Shown: piece after piece, positions 36,975-49,823 of the stretch
Layout: the number at the start of each line of letters is the position of its first letter
Position numbering within the stretch: position 1 is the first letter of the stretch
NCBI RefSeq assembly: GCF_031755915.1
Contig: NC_083380.1
Span: 30,538,501 to 30,602,500, forward strand
DNA from: Ziziphus jujuba
Taxonomy: Eukaryota > Streptophyta > Magnoliopsida > Rosales > Rhamnaceae
DNA length: 64,000 nt
Direction: 5' to 3'
Made by a program: the position numbers and the translations under genes
The notes under the pieces: generated by a model
What the model was told of the DNA's origin: nothing
Seen by the model: the letters and a program-made list of their open reading frames with translations, nothing else
Database searches by the model: none

Positions 36975-39439
36975 ATGGCTTTCATGAGCTTCAGTTCTCT
37001 CATCGTTCTCTCAGCAATCTTCAGGTTCATTCTGATTCTATACGGAGAATGGCAAGACACTCACATGGAGGTCAGGTACACAGACATCGATTACCTTGTT
37101 TTCTCAGACGCTGCTTCTCTAATGACTTCTGGGAAATCTCCCTTTCAAAGATCCACATATAGATACTCGCCTTTGCTTGCATTTTTGCTCATACCCAATT
37201 CGATTTTGCATCCTACTTGGGGAAAATTCATCTTCTCAGCTTCAGGTAAGTGAAAAAAATTTACTTGGCTGATGCTTTTTTTTGGCAAAGTTTGATTTTT
37301 TTTTTTTTTTCCTTTTTCTCACAAGTGTTTGGTTGATGGTAAAATTGCAGATTTGCTTGTGGGGTTGTTTATACGTACCATTTTGAAGCTTCGTGGGGTG
37401 CCTGAAAACTTATGTACTGTTTCTGTGAGTGTTTGGCTCCTCAATCCCTTCACTTTTACTATTGGAACCCGTGGAAACTGTGAGCCAGTTGTTTGTGCCA
37501 TGGTTCTTTGGATCTTTATATGTCTTATGAACGGTGTAAGCTTCTCTCTTAGTTTTACAATTTTTTTGTTGAAGCACTACTTTTGCCTTAGACGCATCAT
37601 TTAAGACTTATTTGCACGAGCTCAATGCTAATTTGCATGTATTTTGGAGAATAAAAAATTGTAAATTGAGGGATAGTGATAACTCGAAATTAGTTTAAAT
37701 TTGGATAAATTGTGGGAACTTTTTTAAAACATTGTATTGTCATATTTAGAATCAACTTAGAAATGGAGTTATTTGAAGGATTATAACTTGCTTTCAGCCT
37801 TTCCTTGTGTTGTTAATGAATATCAGTGAATTTTTAAGTTTCTATATGGCAATTTGTGAATCATGCAATGTTGTTTAAACGGGCTTGTGGAAAATTCACA
37901 CTTCCTTATAATTGCTGGTAAGAAAAGTAAGAAATACCAGCAGATGATATTGCTAAGTGTTTTAACTAGTCAGTAATGCAGATTCTTTCGTTTCTAGGTT
38001 CACTGAATCATTTATACTAATCTGCAATTATGAATGGAATATTAAAGTAATTATAAGAGTATTGCATGTCGTCAATGAATAACATGTCCAAATTATCTGT
38101 GATATGGATTTTGGAATCGTTGCGTTCTTTGGTTATTCTGCTATGGTGTAGTTGTGTGTGTATTATTTTTTTATAAGAAAACGAAGGTGATGTAAGGTGA
38201 TGTAATACTTTTTGTATTCTTCTAACATTTGTTTGCCAGTGTAGCCTTTACATTAAATAGCATGATTTAAAGGGTTTCCTTGTAGTTCTGCTTATACATT
38301 TTACCAATTTGAATCTAACCTTTTTCATTACTTCTAAAACAGGACGTTTGTTTCAAGCTGCAATCTGGTATGGGCTTATTGTCCACTTCAGAATCTACCC
38401 TATAATATACGCACTTCCCATCCTTCTGATTCTTGATCCTCATGTCTTCCGAACCCGTCACAGGCCAGTTCTTCAAAACTGGACTCAAAGCAAACGAAAC
38501 TCACCTTGGAGCTTTTCTGTTACAAGGCTAGCTGATTTGTTCAGTCCATGGTTCATCATGAAAAGCATATTAACTAGAGAAAGAATACTTTTCGGGCTGG
38601 TATCTGGGTCTGTGTTCTTGTTTTGTACTGCTTTTTTCTATTATCTATATGGGTGGGATTTCCTACATGAGGCGCTGCTATATCATCTTACCCGTACAGA
38701 CCCAAGGCACAACTTTTCCATATATTTTTATCATATCTACCTCCAATATGAGCGTAAACTCATGGTAGTGGAGAAGCTTATCTCATTTCTGCCTCAACTG
38801 ATAGTTCAGCTTGTTCTCATTTTGAAATTTGCGCAAGACCTTCCATTCTGTTGCTTTGTGCAGACAGTGGCATTTGTTGCATTCAACAAGGTTTGTATTT
38901 GATTATGATATTATATAATTTAAACATTTTTTGAAATATTGAAAATGAAAAATTTCCATTGAAACGCATACGTTTCTTACTTGGCCATTTGGTTGATCTA
39001 TATTCCTAGCAAGCTATCCTCGTTGAAAACCCCTGTTTTGAAAATGTACATACATTAGGCACATGGTTTGAAATAACAAGGATTATGTGATTGAGGGGAT
39101 CTAATTCTCCTTACTGGTTGTTGGCAGGTAATAACAGCACAATACTTTGTATGGTTCTTTTGTCTTCTGCCTCTGATACTATCTTCAAGCAATATGAAAC
39201 TGAAGTGGAAAGGCCTTTCTTGCGCAATCTTGTGGGTAGGAGCTCAACTTCATTGGTTGATGTGGGGTTATTTGCTTGAGTTCAAGGGGAAAAATGTTTT
39301 TCTTCAACTGTGGATGGCCAGCATCTTATTCTTAGCTGCAAACACGTATCTTATGATTTCAGTCATCCAGCATCACCGATATTTTCCAGTTTTCTCTAGG
39401 GTAGAAAATACATCTGATCATGTTAGGAAACTCCAATGA
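36975..39439 (+). CDS. PIGM: GPI mannosyltransferase 1 (PIG-M / PEANUT1 type)
   Basis: It adds the first mannose (alpha-1,4) to GlcN-PI from dolichol-phosphate mannose on the lumenal side of the ER. In other eukaryotes it works with PIG-X/PBN1. Exons are 36975-37245, 37351-37533, 38343-38890 and 39128-39439, all GT-AG and phase-consistent, giving 437 residues, as expected for the GT50 family. The first transmembrane helix (residues about 6-23) is followed by the conserved lumenal loop [16 protein letters not shown], whose DID (37-39) is the catalytic DxD motif. Further family blocks are [55 protein letters not shown] and the C-terminal [19 protein letters not shown]. Many hydrophobic helices fit a polytopic ER protein. 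The ATG at 36975 is chosen because upstream in-frame sequence lacks an ATG. It is divergent from PIG-L. Confidence 0.94.
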
Positions 39440-39961
39440 ATGAATTTGTTTCAATTAATTAAAAGGTTTTATCTAATTGTTCACTTTTGAGCTCCTGTTT
39501 TTCTCTGTAATTCGATGCAAGTTTAGACTTGTGTTATACATTCCTTTTATCTTTCTCATTTATGTTTGATTCTGGTGATTTGGAAATTTATGAAGGTGAA
39601 CGTAATTTTCCTTCGAACCAAGCATATTTTGATTGAACTGCTTGATTAATAATCATTTTAATAGCATCTTTTACTTCTTCCTAATCTTGGATGATGAGAA
39701 AATATTCGGTTTGTGAGGTTCAATTGGACGTTTCATTACTGTCTACTGGTCATATTTGCAGTTCAATTCAGTTTAGCTAGCTCGTATTTGTTCCACAAAA
39801 TTTCCATGGTAAGTTAATAACGTACGATGAGAAAAGAACCATCAACCTTGGGACAGTCTCATTGCATATCCAACATCTTTCTCCAAAAGTATGGAATTTT
39901 CTTTTGGACATAGTACAAATGGAATGTATGAATATAATATTTTTCACTTATTACTTACCAC

Positions 39962-39997
<36 letters not shown>

Positions 39998-40289
39998 AAA
40001 ACAAAAAAAGCCATTAATGACCATGGTAAGTCTTTACCTACAAAAAGTAACATGGTTCAAGTGACCATACCACAGCACATGGTTCAACTGGCCTAACTCA
40101 AAAAGAATGATGGGTGTATTTTCTACACTTAAAAAGAAACAAAACATCCTCAAGGTAGTCAAAAGAGATGGCAATGGATATATAATCAAAAATGCGTATA
40201 AAGAAGATGTAAATGATACTACTGCATTCCTGAGATTGCCAATCGCAAAGTATTTCATAGGCAACTCCTGAAGCATCAAAGATAGAAGT
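39440..40289. other. Intergenic region between convergent PIG-M and NAA40
   Basis: It carries the 3' UTRs and an A-run of about 30 at 39963-39993. The minus-strand ORF at 40034-40318 overlaps the last NAA40 exon in another frame and is not a separate gene. Confidence 0.5.
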
Positions 40290-40443
40290 TCATATCTCTT
40301 GGCATACCTAAAATGCAATAAAGAACAAAACTTAATTCAGTATAAAGACTACTGATTGACAAAACTAACTAAGAAGTATAATAACCAATCCCTTCCAGGC
40401 AAAAAGTTTTTAGCAGAATTTCCAAGTCCCTTAGGAATACATA

Positions 40444-40488
<45 letters not shown>

Positions 40489-42714
40489 CCTCCAATACAG
40501 CCTTGGCCTCATGATTAAATGTCTTGCAAAGGATTTCATAGCTCTTTTGATGCCCTATCTGCATAAAACAATAGAAACCAGTTCAAGATACAAGCAAGAA
40601 AAACATACATAAACGCATATCAGCAATTCCATACCAATGGATCAACTCTTGATGGTGAAATGGTAGATATAAGATATCTGCAGAAATAACGAATAACTCC
40701 AATCATTAGGGCCCAAGCAAATTATTAAGGAAACAAGCGAACAGAACTTAAGTAATAACTTATCAATTTATTGGATAAAGAACAATAACGTGATAAAAAT
40801 ATGTATCTGTTTTTGGAATGATCCACCCAATAACCAAAGGCTCAACACCAAGCAGAGTAGATCTTCAATAATTTGATCAAAAAGTAGCTATTCGTTTCTT
40901 AGAAGTTTCATTATGCAGGTTACATTGTCAAGGAAGATCTTATTTTCAATTTAGTATGAAGTTCTAAAATCTTTAGGCAACGATATAATTGAAGAAAACA
41001 ATTTACCTCAGCTTATTCATGTAGAAATTCATAGCATCTGTGTTTGCTTTCTGAACAGTCAGCACCACAGCACCCATGTGATTCTACGAAAGATGGAAGC
41101 CCCAGATTAATCCACATATGCCAACACCAGTAATTCACACAGAATGGATACAAGATTAAGGATGAAAGAGTGTAAAAATTAAATATGAAAAACGAGTCAG
41201 CATTAACAGCTGCAGATATTGAGAAATCCTGTAGAGGATCATATCAAGTTGTTAAAGGTTACCCTTCTGCATACCATTATATTTACCATTAATAAAAAGA
41301 ACATTGAGGCCAAAAAACAACCACCTTTTCTGCAATAAGCTCAATTAGTTGCATTAGGAATTTTCCCAGTCCTTTCCCTTGTACACGAGGCTCCAGTTGT
41401 AATTCATAAACATAAAGAACAGGTACCTCTTCCTCTAAGATAAATCGATAATGTACAAATCCAACCATGTGTTCCTTATGTTTCAGACAACTAGCTGAAG
41501 TCCTTTTCTCTGCAGAATGCATTGTCAATGACTCACACTGACCTGCATCCGAAGCCTCATAAACAAATATATAACGCGCTTCTGGTGCAACCATTTCCCT
41601 TCGCTTTACCTTCTCTTCTACTGACCATTCAGAGCCATATGGCCCCTCCATATTGACCTGCACAATTTTAGAGTAAAGCTGTACTCCATCAATTTATAAT
41701 GAAGGAAAAAGAAATGAGAGAAGCCAGACATCCTTTAAATTGACAGAGTTAGACAATAGTTAGATCTAACCTCAAAATTTTAATACCTTAAGGAGGTTTT
41801 GAATATATTGTTTAACAGGAAAGGATAGCTTATCTCCGCGCCCTGATTCCAAGTACACAGAGAGACCTAGAAATCAGGTTAATACAAAAATCAGCTCGAA
41901 GAAAACGAAGCAGCTCTGTACACCATAAACGTAGTTTTGCAAAGTATAAATCACACATTACAAAAGTAAAAAAGAAAAGCAAATCCTCTCCCAAAATAAA
42001 AATAAAAAGAAAAAGCTTCCCAAATAATGGGATCAAAGCTCTAACCATCGAACCTAAAAAGGAGTTGAGTTGGAGCTCATCGTTTCGATACCAAAGAAAG
42101 AAGAATAAATAAGGTTAAGCACGATTCAAACACAAGACCAGTTAACATTAACTAATCATCAACCTCAAAAAAAAAAAAAAAAAAAAAAAAAAAGTTAAAA
42201 CTTTAAGAAAACAGATAAGTTTTAACAAGATTGAAATAGCAGGTGGGATGCTTATTGGTTATTTTTATCACTTCTCTGTTCACTATCATTACTATAGTTC
42301 TTTTAGTCTTTGCTCAGCAACAAATGGGTAATAACCCAAAATGGGGTCTGCAACCAAAACATAAAATAGCAATAAAAATTGAATCGAAAATCGTAAAGCC
42401 TTGAGAAAATGTTCCACCAATACGTGGTGGGGTTTTGAATTTTTGATCCAAAAAATGACAGGGAAGTATACCATTTTTGTCGTAACGACGAAAAGGAGAG
42501 AAAGAACAAAGAGGTTCCTTCTCAGAAGAAGCTGCTTTTATCAGTTCATCAATGGCCTTCTTCTTCTCAAGAATCTGCTCAGTGCATCAAACAAAATTTC
42601 ATAGCTTTGCTGCTTAATTTTATCATTCCTTAAAAAGAAAAATCTTAGAACCATATTTACCTGTTTTCGGTTAATCCTTCTTTCTCTGTTAGTAGACAGC
42701 CCCTTTGACTCCAT
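40290..42714 (-). CDS. NAA40: N-alpha-acetyltransferase 40 (NatD, histone H4/H2A)
   Basis: A GNAT-fold enzyme. Members of this family transfer acetyl from acetyl-CoA to the N-terminal serine of histones H4 and H2A. Exons on the minus strand are 42714-42661, 42574-42472, 41866-41787, 41657-41325, 41083-41007, 40677-40635, 40558-40490 and 40307-40290, with 258 residues and all phases closing. The protein begins MESKGLSTNRERRINRKQ. The core has EGPYGSEWSVEEKVKRREM, a NAA40-typical block. The strand-turn VLYVYELQLEP precedes the acetyl-CoA P-loop motif RVQGKG at 170-175. NHMGAVVLTVQKANTDAMNF and KLRYLISTISPSRVDPL follow, matching the family C-terminal half. The last exon encodes only five residues plus stop. 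It rests on a good acceptor, but reading on past exon 7 would give a different short tail. The basic N-terminus fits a nuclear or ribosome-associated enzyme. Confidence 0.9.
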
Positions 42715-44501
42715 TGCTGTTGAGTAGGCTGTAAACCTTGGCTGCTTTTTTCTTGGACATTGCTCAATAGGGTCTCTACCGAATGTTCTGATTCAGAAGA
42801 AAAATCCGGTATTTCTACACAAGCTCTGTTGCTTCTTTTTTTTCCTGAATTTTACAAAAGTCTTTAATAATGGAAATACACGTCAAGGTAATCTTTAGCA
42901 ACTTTTTAATTCATCACAAAATTATAAATTTTGAATAAAAATGGAAAAAGATTATATGGGACTTATTAATGGTGTTAGGTTCAGACCAGTCCGACGGATA
43001 GCTCAGTCGGCTGAGCTTTGGAAATTGGAACGGGCTAGCACTCGAACTGGATTTGGACCATATGTCTTTGAACGGACTACGGGCTTTTTTATTTTTTATT
43101 TGTTATTATTATTATTATTATTTTTTTTTTACATTCCGTGAATTCTTTGGAAAATCCAAAAAATAAAAAAATCATTATATTGTGGGGAAGGGAGGGAATA
43201 TTACTGTGCAACAAAACAGCTAAAAGTATAACATGTGGAATAAATAGATAAAATGATTACATTTTTATTCAGCCTAATTGTTTGAATTTGTTGGAGAAGT
43301 TGAAGAATCCTTTTCCAATTTATTGATATGATACAATTGCAATTTCTGTTCTTATTAATTTAATGCAATTTATTGATGTATTTAATAATTTATTATATTT
43401 GGGAAGGAAGATAATATAAATAATTATAAATTAAAATCACAAAATATTAAAGGTTGAAGGAAAATTATATTGTCAATGTTTTCCAATTTTTCCAATTGAA
43501 ATATCATGGTTTTGCACAAATTTAAAAATATAAAATAAAATAAAGATTGTACTACTTTGGTACGATTTCGACCATTGAATCTATTATGCATAGATGGTTT
43601 TAAATGATTAGTCCAGGTTTGGATTCTTCATCTTACAAAAATGCAAAATGGATTCAAGCTATCTACAACAAATTCAAACTATTTTGTAGTCTTGCCCTGG
43701 CTACAAGCCATGGAGAATACATGATTTTAAAAGCGCTCAATTAAGATACTTCTTCTCAAATATAACGTGGAATATTGACAAAAGTAAAATATAATATAAT
43801 AAAATTAATTAATAATTAGGAGAAATTTAAAATAAAATAAATTTTTTTTATAGTTAATAACAATATTTATTAAAAATAAAATTAGTTGGATATATATTTT
43901 ACTATACAATATTTATATAATCTTAGAACAAAGATACCAAAATTATCAGACTTGCAATGACACTAAAATTATTTAACTTTTGGAGTGCTATATTTGGTCC
44001 AGCTGGAGTTTGATCTAAATCAGATGTTCTTAAGTAGCAAGTTGTTAGCTTTAGAGTAGTAGATTTGAGGATTATAATCATGATGGTCGTCTAAAAAAAA
44101 CTTTTGAAGGGGTGAATATTAATTATTTTGTGTTTATATAGATGAGGTCCCCAACAAGAATCTGAACATGTAAGAGAATGCTGAAAAGGATGGTTTGATG
44201 TAAAACGTTGTTCTTTCATCGTTTCATTTCTTGCATGGCTAGTTGAATGTTAGAAGATAAAGGAAAAAATAGTTTGTATTAAACTCAAATATTGATGGAA
44301 GAGCTTGTTTTGGATGTATGTAGGCTGTATGTAGGTTAATTATTTTAGATTGAACCCAAGGTTGTTTGTGTATTCTTTCTTCTTTTGGTTATCTTGAGTT
44401 CTTTCTTTTGTTCTGCAACTTTTTTTGGTTCAGTTTTCTAAAATTGAGGACCTGCATATTTATTAAATTTAAGAAATTTAAAAAAATAATCATTTAAAAG
44501 A
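42715..44501. other. Gene-free spacer upstream of NAA40
   Basis: The first ~150 bp are presumably the NAA40 5' UTR and promoter. A possible tRNA-like D-arm (about 42993-43015) is discussed among rejected items. The remainder is AT-rich with a TTA run near 43102-43120. No gene seen. Confidence 0.5.
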
Positions 44502-44930
44502 ATATATTCAATTTAGAATTTGAAAGATTTTAAAAATATTTAAAAGTTTAGAGATATTCGATTTAAATTTAAAAGAATCGTTACAAATCCAATGATATTC
44601 AATTCAGATTTTAATATATTTTATAAAAGTCGATTAAAATTCAGTTGTATTTAATTAAGATTTTATAGAATTATTTTAAAATCTAATAGTATTCAAAAAG
44701 TCATTGATTTTAAAATATTTTAAAAAACCATTAATTTTAATGGATTTGAAAGGATTTTAATAGTGAAATTCTGAAGAAAATTATCAATATAAAATCTATC
44801 ATTAAATTCAAAGATTTTGTTAGATTCTTATAAATTTTTTATAGAATTTATAAAATTTCGTAACAATCCATTAAATCTTTTAAATCCAATAACTTATTTT
44901 AAATTTATTAAACTCTAAACTGAATACACC
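44502..44930. mobile_element. MITE-like inverted-repeat element
   Basis: The left end tatattcaatttagaatttg and the reverse complement of the right end, gtattcagtttagagtttaa, are similar terminal inverted repeats. The ~430-bp interior is a patchwork of attcaatt.agattttaa and aatccattaa.ttt motifs typical of short AT-rich plant MITEs. No ORF is present. I could not confirm a target duplication, so the ends are approximate. Confidence 0.5.
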
Positions 44931-45553
44931 TTTCTAAATCAATAATAACTAAACGTCACCAACTAGTTTAAAAATTTTGGAGACTTTTATTACCATTTAA
45001 TTTTGATTTCTAACATAAATTTCCTAATGAATTTCATTTCTTCCATACTTATCCTTTTTTATTATAAATTAAGTATATACCAAAAAAAAAAAAAAAAAGA
45101 GAGAAAAAAAAAAAGAGTCCAAGTTTAGCGCCGTTTGGGAGAAAAACAGTTTATTACTATCATCGTCATCAAATAGATTTTTATATATATTTTTTAAAAG
45201 CAAATTATTCTCTTTTTGCTGAGAACCATGTATATTCGATATTGATGTTTAGTGTGTCATTATTTTCACCTGATTCAATACCTCGAGGAATTTCACATAT
45301 TATTGAATCATGGAAGATAAAAAATGCCATTAGTATAACCTCAATACAAAAACATGAGCCATTTTTTACCAAAAGAATAAATAAAATTAAAGGGATTTTC
45401 TTTTAAAAAAAAAAAAAAACAAAAAGGGTTAAAACAAAGACTAGGCAGATGTAGTTGTGGAAATTTTTGGAGATTTCACAGCAATTTAGCATGAGCTCAA
45501 TCAGCATCTTCATTTTGATTCCATGACAAAATCTACATGAGAAAGTGGTTGTC
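44931..45553. other. Spacer downstream of the uL24 gene copy
   Basis: AT-rich with A-runs at about 45080-45115 and 45403-45419. The last part is probably the 3' UTR of the uL24-like gene. No other feature. Confidence 0.5.
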
Positions 45554-48238
45554 TCAAAGGTCAGGCATGCCCATTCCTGTTTTGGCATCATAAGTCTTCT
45601 CCAGCACAACATCCATTGGAGTATCCTTAGGACCAGCTGAAATTGAAGTTCATAAATTCATTATCAGAAAAAATCTCAAACACCATATTTAGGTACCAAG
45701 CTATTTTGAGGAATGAGACCAAATGGGAACTATAATATGAACCATATAGCCATTATGAATCAAAGATATTTCCAAAGTCATCTTAACACCTTCATGTTTG
45801 CCTATTTTATGATGAGTTAATTTATATATTTAGGAAATGCTGTGCTGATGTGTAAAATGGTTGGGAATGACTCACTAGCATAATGCAGAGTCAAATTCAT
45901 AACACTGCAACGAACCGCTGAATTTGACTGAAACGGTTGCATATTCCAGTTGTAAGCTATATGCTCTACAAAATCTCAACTTTTAAAAGGCGTGAGACGC
46001 TGAGTCAAAGACTTGTGTCATGGTTTATATGATGAAATTGTCGGGTATTCTTCTGATGGCAATGCTAATTGTTAGCATGAAACTGGAGTTACTTTGACAC
46101 CACAGTTGCAGAACATTGAAAACAGCATACAAAAAAAGAAAGAGAAGGAAGCTGGGATGAAAAAAGGCTTTGGATAAGTACCAACTGTAGGTCTTGGTGT
46201 AGTTCTCATCCTTAAGTTCTCATGGCGAGGAATAATGGAACCTGATGCTTCCAAACCTCTGCATACTCTTACTTTTTTGCCATCTTCTAAATACTTAATA
46301 CCAATTTTACAAGTCTTCCTACAACAGCATAACAAAAAATCTTCAGTTTGAACTTTGAGGTAAGAATTACAGAACAAAACAACACTGATTCTTAAAACAG
46401 AAGTTAAAGCACACCTATACCTGGTAACTGGATCAAGAACATGAACATTTGAGGCATGAATAGGGGCTTCAATGGTAACGATCCCACCTTCATGACCCTG
46501 CCCTTGATTGATATGTTTCCTAATCTGCAAAGACAAAATACATTGTTCATTTTGGACCCATTTTTATGTGTTATCCTGTATTATTAAAAGCTCATTCTGA
46601 TAACACAAGCACATAAAACAAACAAAGAAAAGTTGATGTTATAGGGGTCAACTGCAATATTTCTTCATATTATTAACAAAGATAGTTCATTTGCGCTACC
46701 CAGTTCTACATAGGAGGCAAAAATTCAGTCCCTTAGCAAGAGAAATCAAATAAAAGTTGGTCAGCTGATTATATTAACTACGGAGGTTGGCAAATTACTC
46801 TTAGAGTTCCATTGTCAAACATGTTTTTTTTTTGCATGAAATGTTAGAAATTTTATAGATCTAAATATATGCGATCATAAATTACTAACCTCCAAACGCA
46901 GCCATTGATAAATTAGATCTTTAATCCTGCAAAATAGAAAACAATGTAAAGTAGTGCCTATGGACACACTACTCTCCAACCACTCTCAGATCTCTGAAAA
47001 CCCTAATATCAAAATACCGTATGGCATATCTTTGTTTGCTTGCCCTAGACCTTTAAATAGTCTCTGCAAGTCAGACTTATCTATTAATTTTGACACACAT
47101 AAAATAATAATAATTTGATAATATAATTATATTAGGAAAAATATGGATAAGTCATTGGGTTTATAAAGAGAGTTGGTCCTCCAGTCCAATGGGCCAACTA
47201 GAGTCTTATAGAGAGTGTGTGACCAAGGGCCCTACTACAAAATAATAAAATAAACCAGTCCCATTAATGGCATAAATAGACCCTGTAAATGAGTAATTGA
47301 TTATGCCAAGTCCACAAATATTAATTTAATTCAACATGAAAGAGAAATTAAATTCAGGAATTTTATTAAGAAACCAAAAAAGATGCCCAATGATCCAATT
47401 TTAAAACATATAAAGAAACCTAGAAGAGAATTAGAATATATAGCTTACAACAACTACAAGATGTTGAACAAGAATTCGGCAAATTCTCACTTTTAAACCC
47501 TGCAAATATTTCACATCATATCGCCCCCTTCCAACTGCTCTTTCACATGCTTTCTAGTCCTCCTTTTTACTTAAGAAGTAAAGCAATATGAATCACCAAA
47601 AGAAAAAAAAAAAAAAAAAAAAAAAAAAGGAAACAATTGCTACTTATTACAGATGCACTAACACAATCTGCAAGAACCACATTGATAAAATATTGGATTC
47701 CATTACATCCCCAGAAAATACTTGCTAAAATATCCAAACCAACTATACTAACTCAACTATTGACCCAGAAACAATGTAAGTTCCAACGAATTATAAACCA
47801 AAAATACAAAATCTCAATATGATTTGAAATATCCCGGAACCTTAATGATTTCCCTCCAAAGATTAATAGTAAGTAGATTAAAGAAAAAAAAAACAAAATG
47901 TGCAAGTCAAACCAACATGAAATATTCATAAAATAACATAGCAAGAACAAGCAAAATGCAGCTAAGCTAACCAGATTTTTGCCTTCATCAAAACATGATT
48001 CTGCGAGCGAATAACTGGTTTAACAACACCAGTCTCATCTTTATCTTTGCCCCTTATTATCACGACCTAAACCATCAACACATTAAAATTGAAGGCTCAT
48101 TTCTCCTACTAAATTTGTCACCCAAAAAGAAAAGAAAAAAAAAAAAAAAAAGGGGACAGAAATTTTCTCTATTCTCATTAAATTATCTCCTCTGACAATC
48201 TTCCAGTGTCTAATTAGTTCAGCTGCTTTCCAACCCAT
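45554..48238 (-). pseudogene. Mitochondrial-type ribosomal protein uL24 gene copy with two lesions
   Basis: Homologous to the plant KOW-domain large-subunit protein uL24 predicted for mitochondria. Exons on the minus strand are 48238-48182 (MGWKAAELIRHWKIVRGDN), 48066-47972, 46524-46421, 46318-46182 and 45636-45554. Exons 3-5 are intact and phase-consistent, reading GQGHEGGIVTIEAPIHASNV, LDPVTRKTCKIGIKYLEDG, RTTPRPTVAGPKDTPMDVVL and ending MGMPDL-stop. Two lesions lie upstream. The exon-1 donor site reads TTAATG where GTAATG is expected (48181-48176). Exon 2 is 95 nt instead of the 96 needed, so its 3' end is one base short (the EGKNL codons are present but out of frame). Exon 1 also lacks one Lys codon relative to the AAEKLIRHW I remember. 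Either this is a young pseudogene, or the assembly has errors or the gene uses an unusual splice. The matching phases of the other exons show it is a genomic copy, not a retrocopy. Confidence 0.7.
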
Positions 48239-49823
48239 TTCCAAAAGGCATATATGTAAATACATATATATGAATATATAAAATAGTTATAGAGAATTGG
48301 TGGAAAAGGCATATATGTAAATACATATATATGAATATATAAAATAGTTATACAGTGAGAATTGGTCTACACCATTGAATTTTCTTTTATATGTATATAT
48401 ATATATTTTATATGTATATATATATATACAGAGAAGAGAAAGTAGTTTTACGGTGCGGATAACACCTAAATCGATGTTTTTGAAAAAAAAACGTTAGTTT
48501 TACTGTATAATCTATATACATTTATACATAAAAAACCGACATTTTTTTCAAAAAATTTCGATTTAAATATGGTCCACACCATAAAACTTTAAAGACTAAG
48601 CAAAAAAACTGAAATTGTACATATTTACACACATTCGTGAACAACAACATTGAAGGAGCAATAAGCAATTGAAATTGTTGGAAAAATTTAATTAAAATTT
48701 TGGAAAATACATTTAGAAGGAAACCTTGGATGAATCTGCAAATCCTCTAAATGGGATTTTCTTCTATTTGGAATTGAAGAACAAAATGATGGTGAATTTA
48801 ATGAATACTAGACCACTTCAGCAGTGAAATCAATATGAACAGGAAAAAAATTCTAAATAAGTAGAAAATATAAAAAGAAAAAAAAAAGTAAAAGGAATTT
48901 AAACAAAAAATGATCAAGATGCATGCTTGGAATACAATTTGAGTTTTTCCGGGATTGCTTGGTCGGCTTAATCGGCTGTCCTATGGATTTTTTAGGTTTC
49001 AGGAATTTTGGAAAATCAATTTATACTTTACAGGCAAAAAGCGATGCCGTGATAATACTAAAAAATAACACTAGTATATAAATAGTAGTGACAGAGAAAT
49101 ATGTATGCAATTACCGGGAAAAACAAATTCCATAAATTTCATCATGTTAGTGGCAAAACAACTTGTGTTTTTCCAGTTACCACATTTGTCTATTAAATTT
49201 CCAATTCTATTTTATTAATCTAAACAAATTTTCGCCACTATTTCATTTCCAATATTAGTTGGTATCCAAAGTAGGATTTATAGAATTCCTGGGACTGCGA
49301 AGAAGGTGTCCCCATAGTGAGATCAACAGAAGATATATTGGTCTCAAAAATGCCCCCAACCATGTTTTCAGTTAAAATCTACAATAATATTCCGGAAATT
49401 TTTATTTTATTTTATTTTTTTTTTCGGTTTGGCTTGGGATATCTATTCCTTCTAACACCTCATAATCCTTTTAGTTCTTTTTACCAAAAAAAAAACAAAA
49501 GGGAAATAGGAGTTCAGAAAAATTGACATAAACATTATAAAGAAATTATATGTATTCTGCCCTTTTTGCAATTCGATTGCCAAAACACAAATAATAATAA
49601 AATAAAATAAAGAGGACAAAAAAAAAAAAGCAACAAAATCTTTGAGATTCCAGTAAACTTTCACAGCATCAACAAGACAACAATAAAGTTGACTTTAGTG
49701 AAACAACTTAGCAGCAGTTCCACCGAAACAAAACAAAAGTAAGTTCACAAGTTAGCCTTATATTATCCATTACTCTAGTCCAACTGCATTGTAATACTAC
49801 GATGAATTTACAATGAAGATATT
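48239..49823. other. Gene-free spacer with tandem repeat
   Basis: A ~62-bp two-unit tandem repeat (unit 'ggcatatatgtaaatacata' plus 'tatatgaatatataaaatag') spans about 48246-48355. It is followed by TA-rich sequence and AT-rich DNA. No gene. The last part is the 3' flank of the small gene below. Confidence 0.55.

Noticed and set aside
42990..43060. tRNA-like segment (ggatagctcagtcggctgag) near NAA40
   Set aside because: It resembles a tRNA D-arm/A-box, but no acceptor stem, anticodon arm or proper T-loop (GGTTCGAxxCC) can be folded from the following bases. At most a tRNA-derived remnant.
42941..43141. 66-codon ORF upstream of NAA40
   Set aside because: It ends in a low-complexity hydrophobic run from a TTA repeat and shows no family resemblance.
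46886..46925. Possible extra uL24 exon (IKDLIYQWLRLE) bounded by ag and gt
   Set aside because: It does not match the family at that position, and including it would break the exon 2-exon 3 junction. It is treated as intron.
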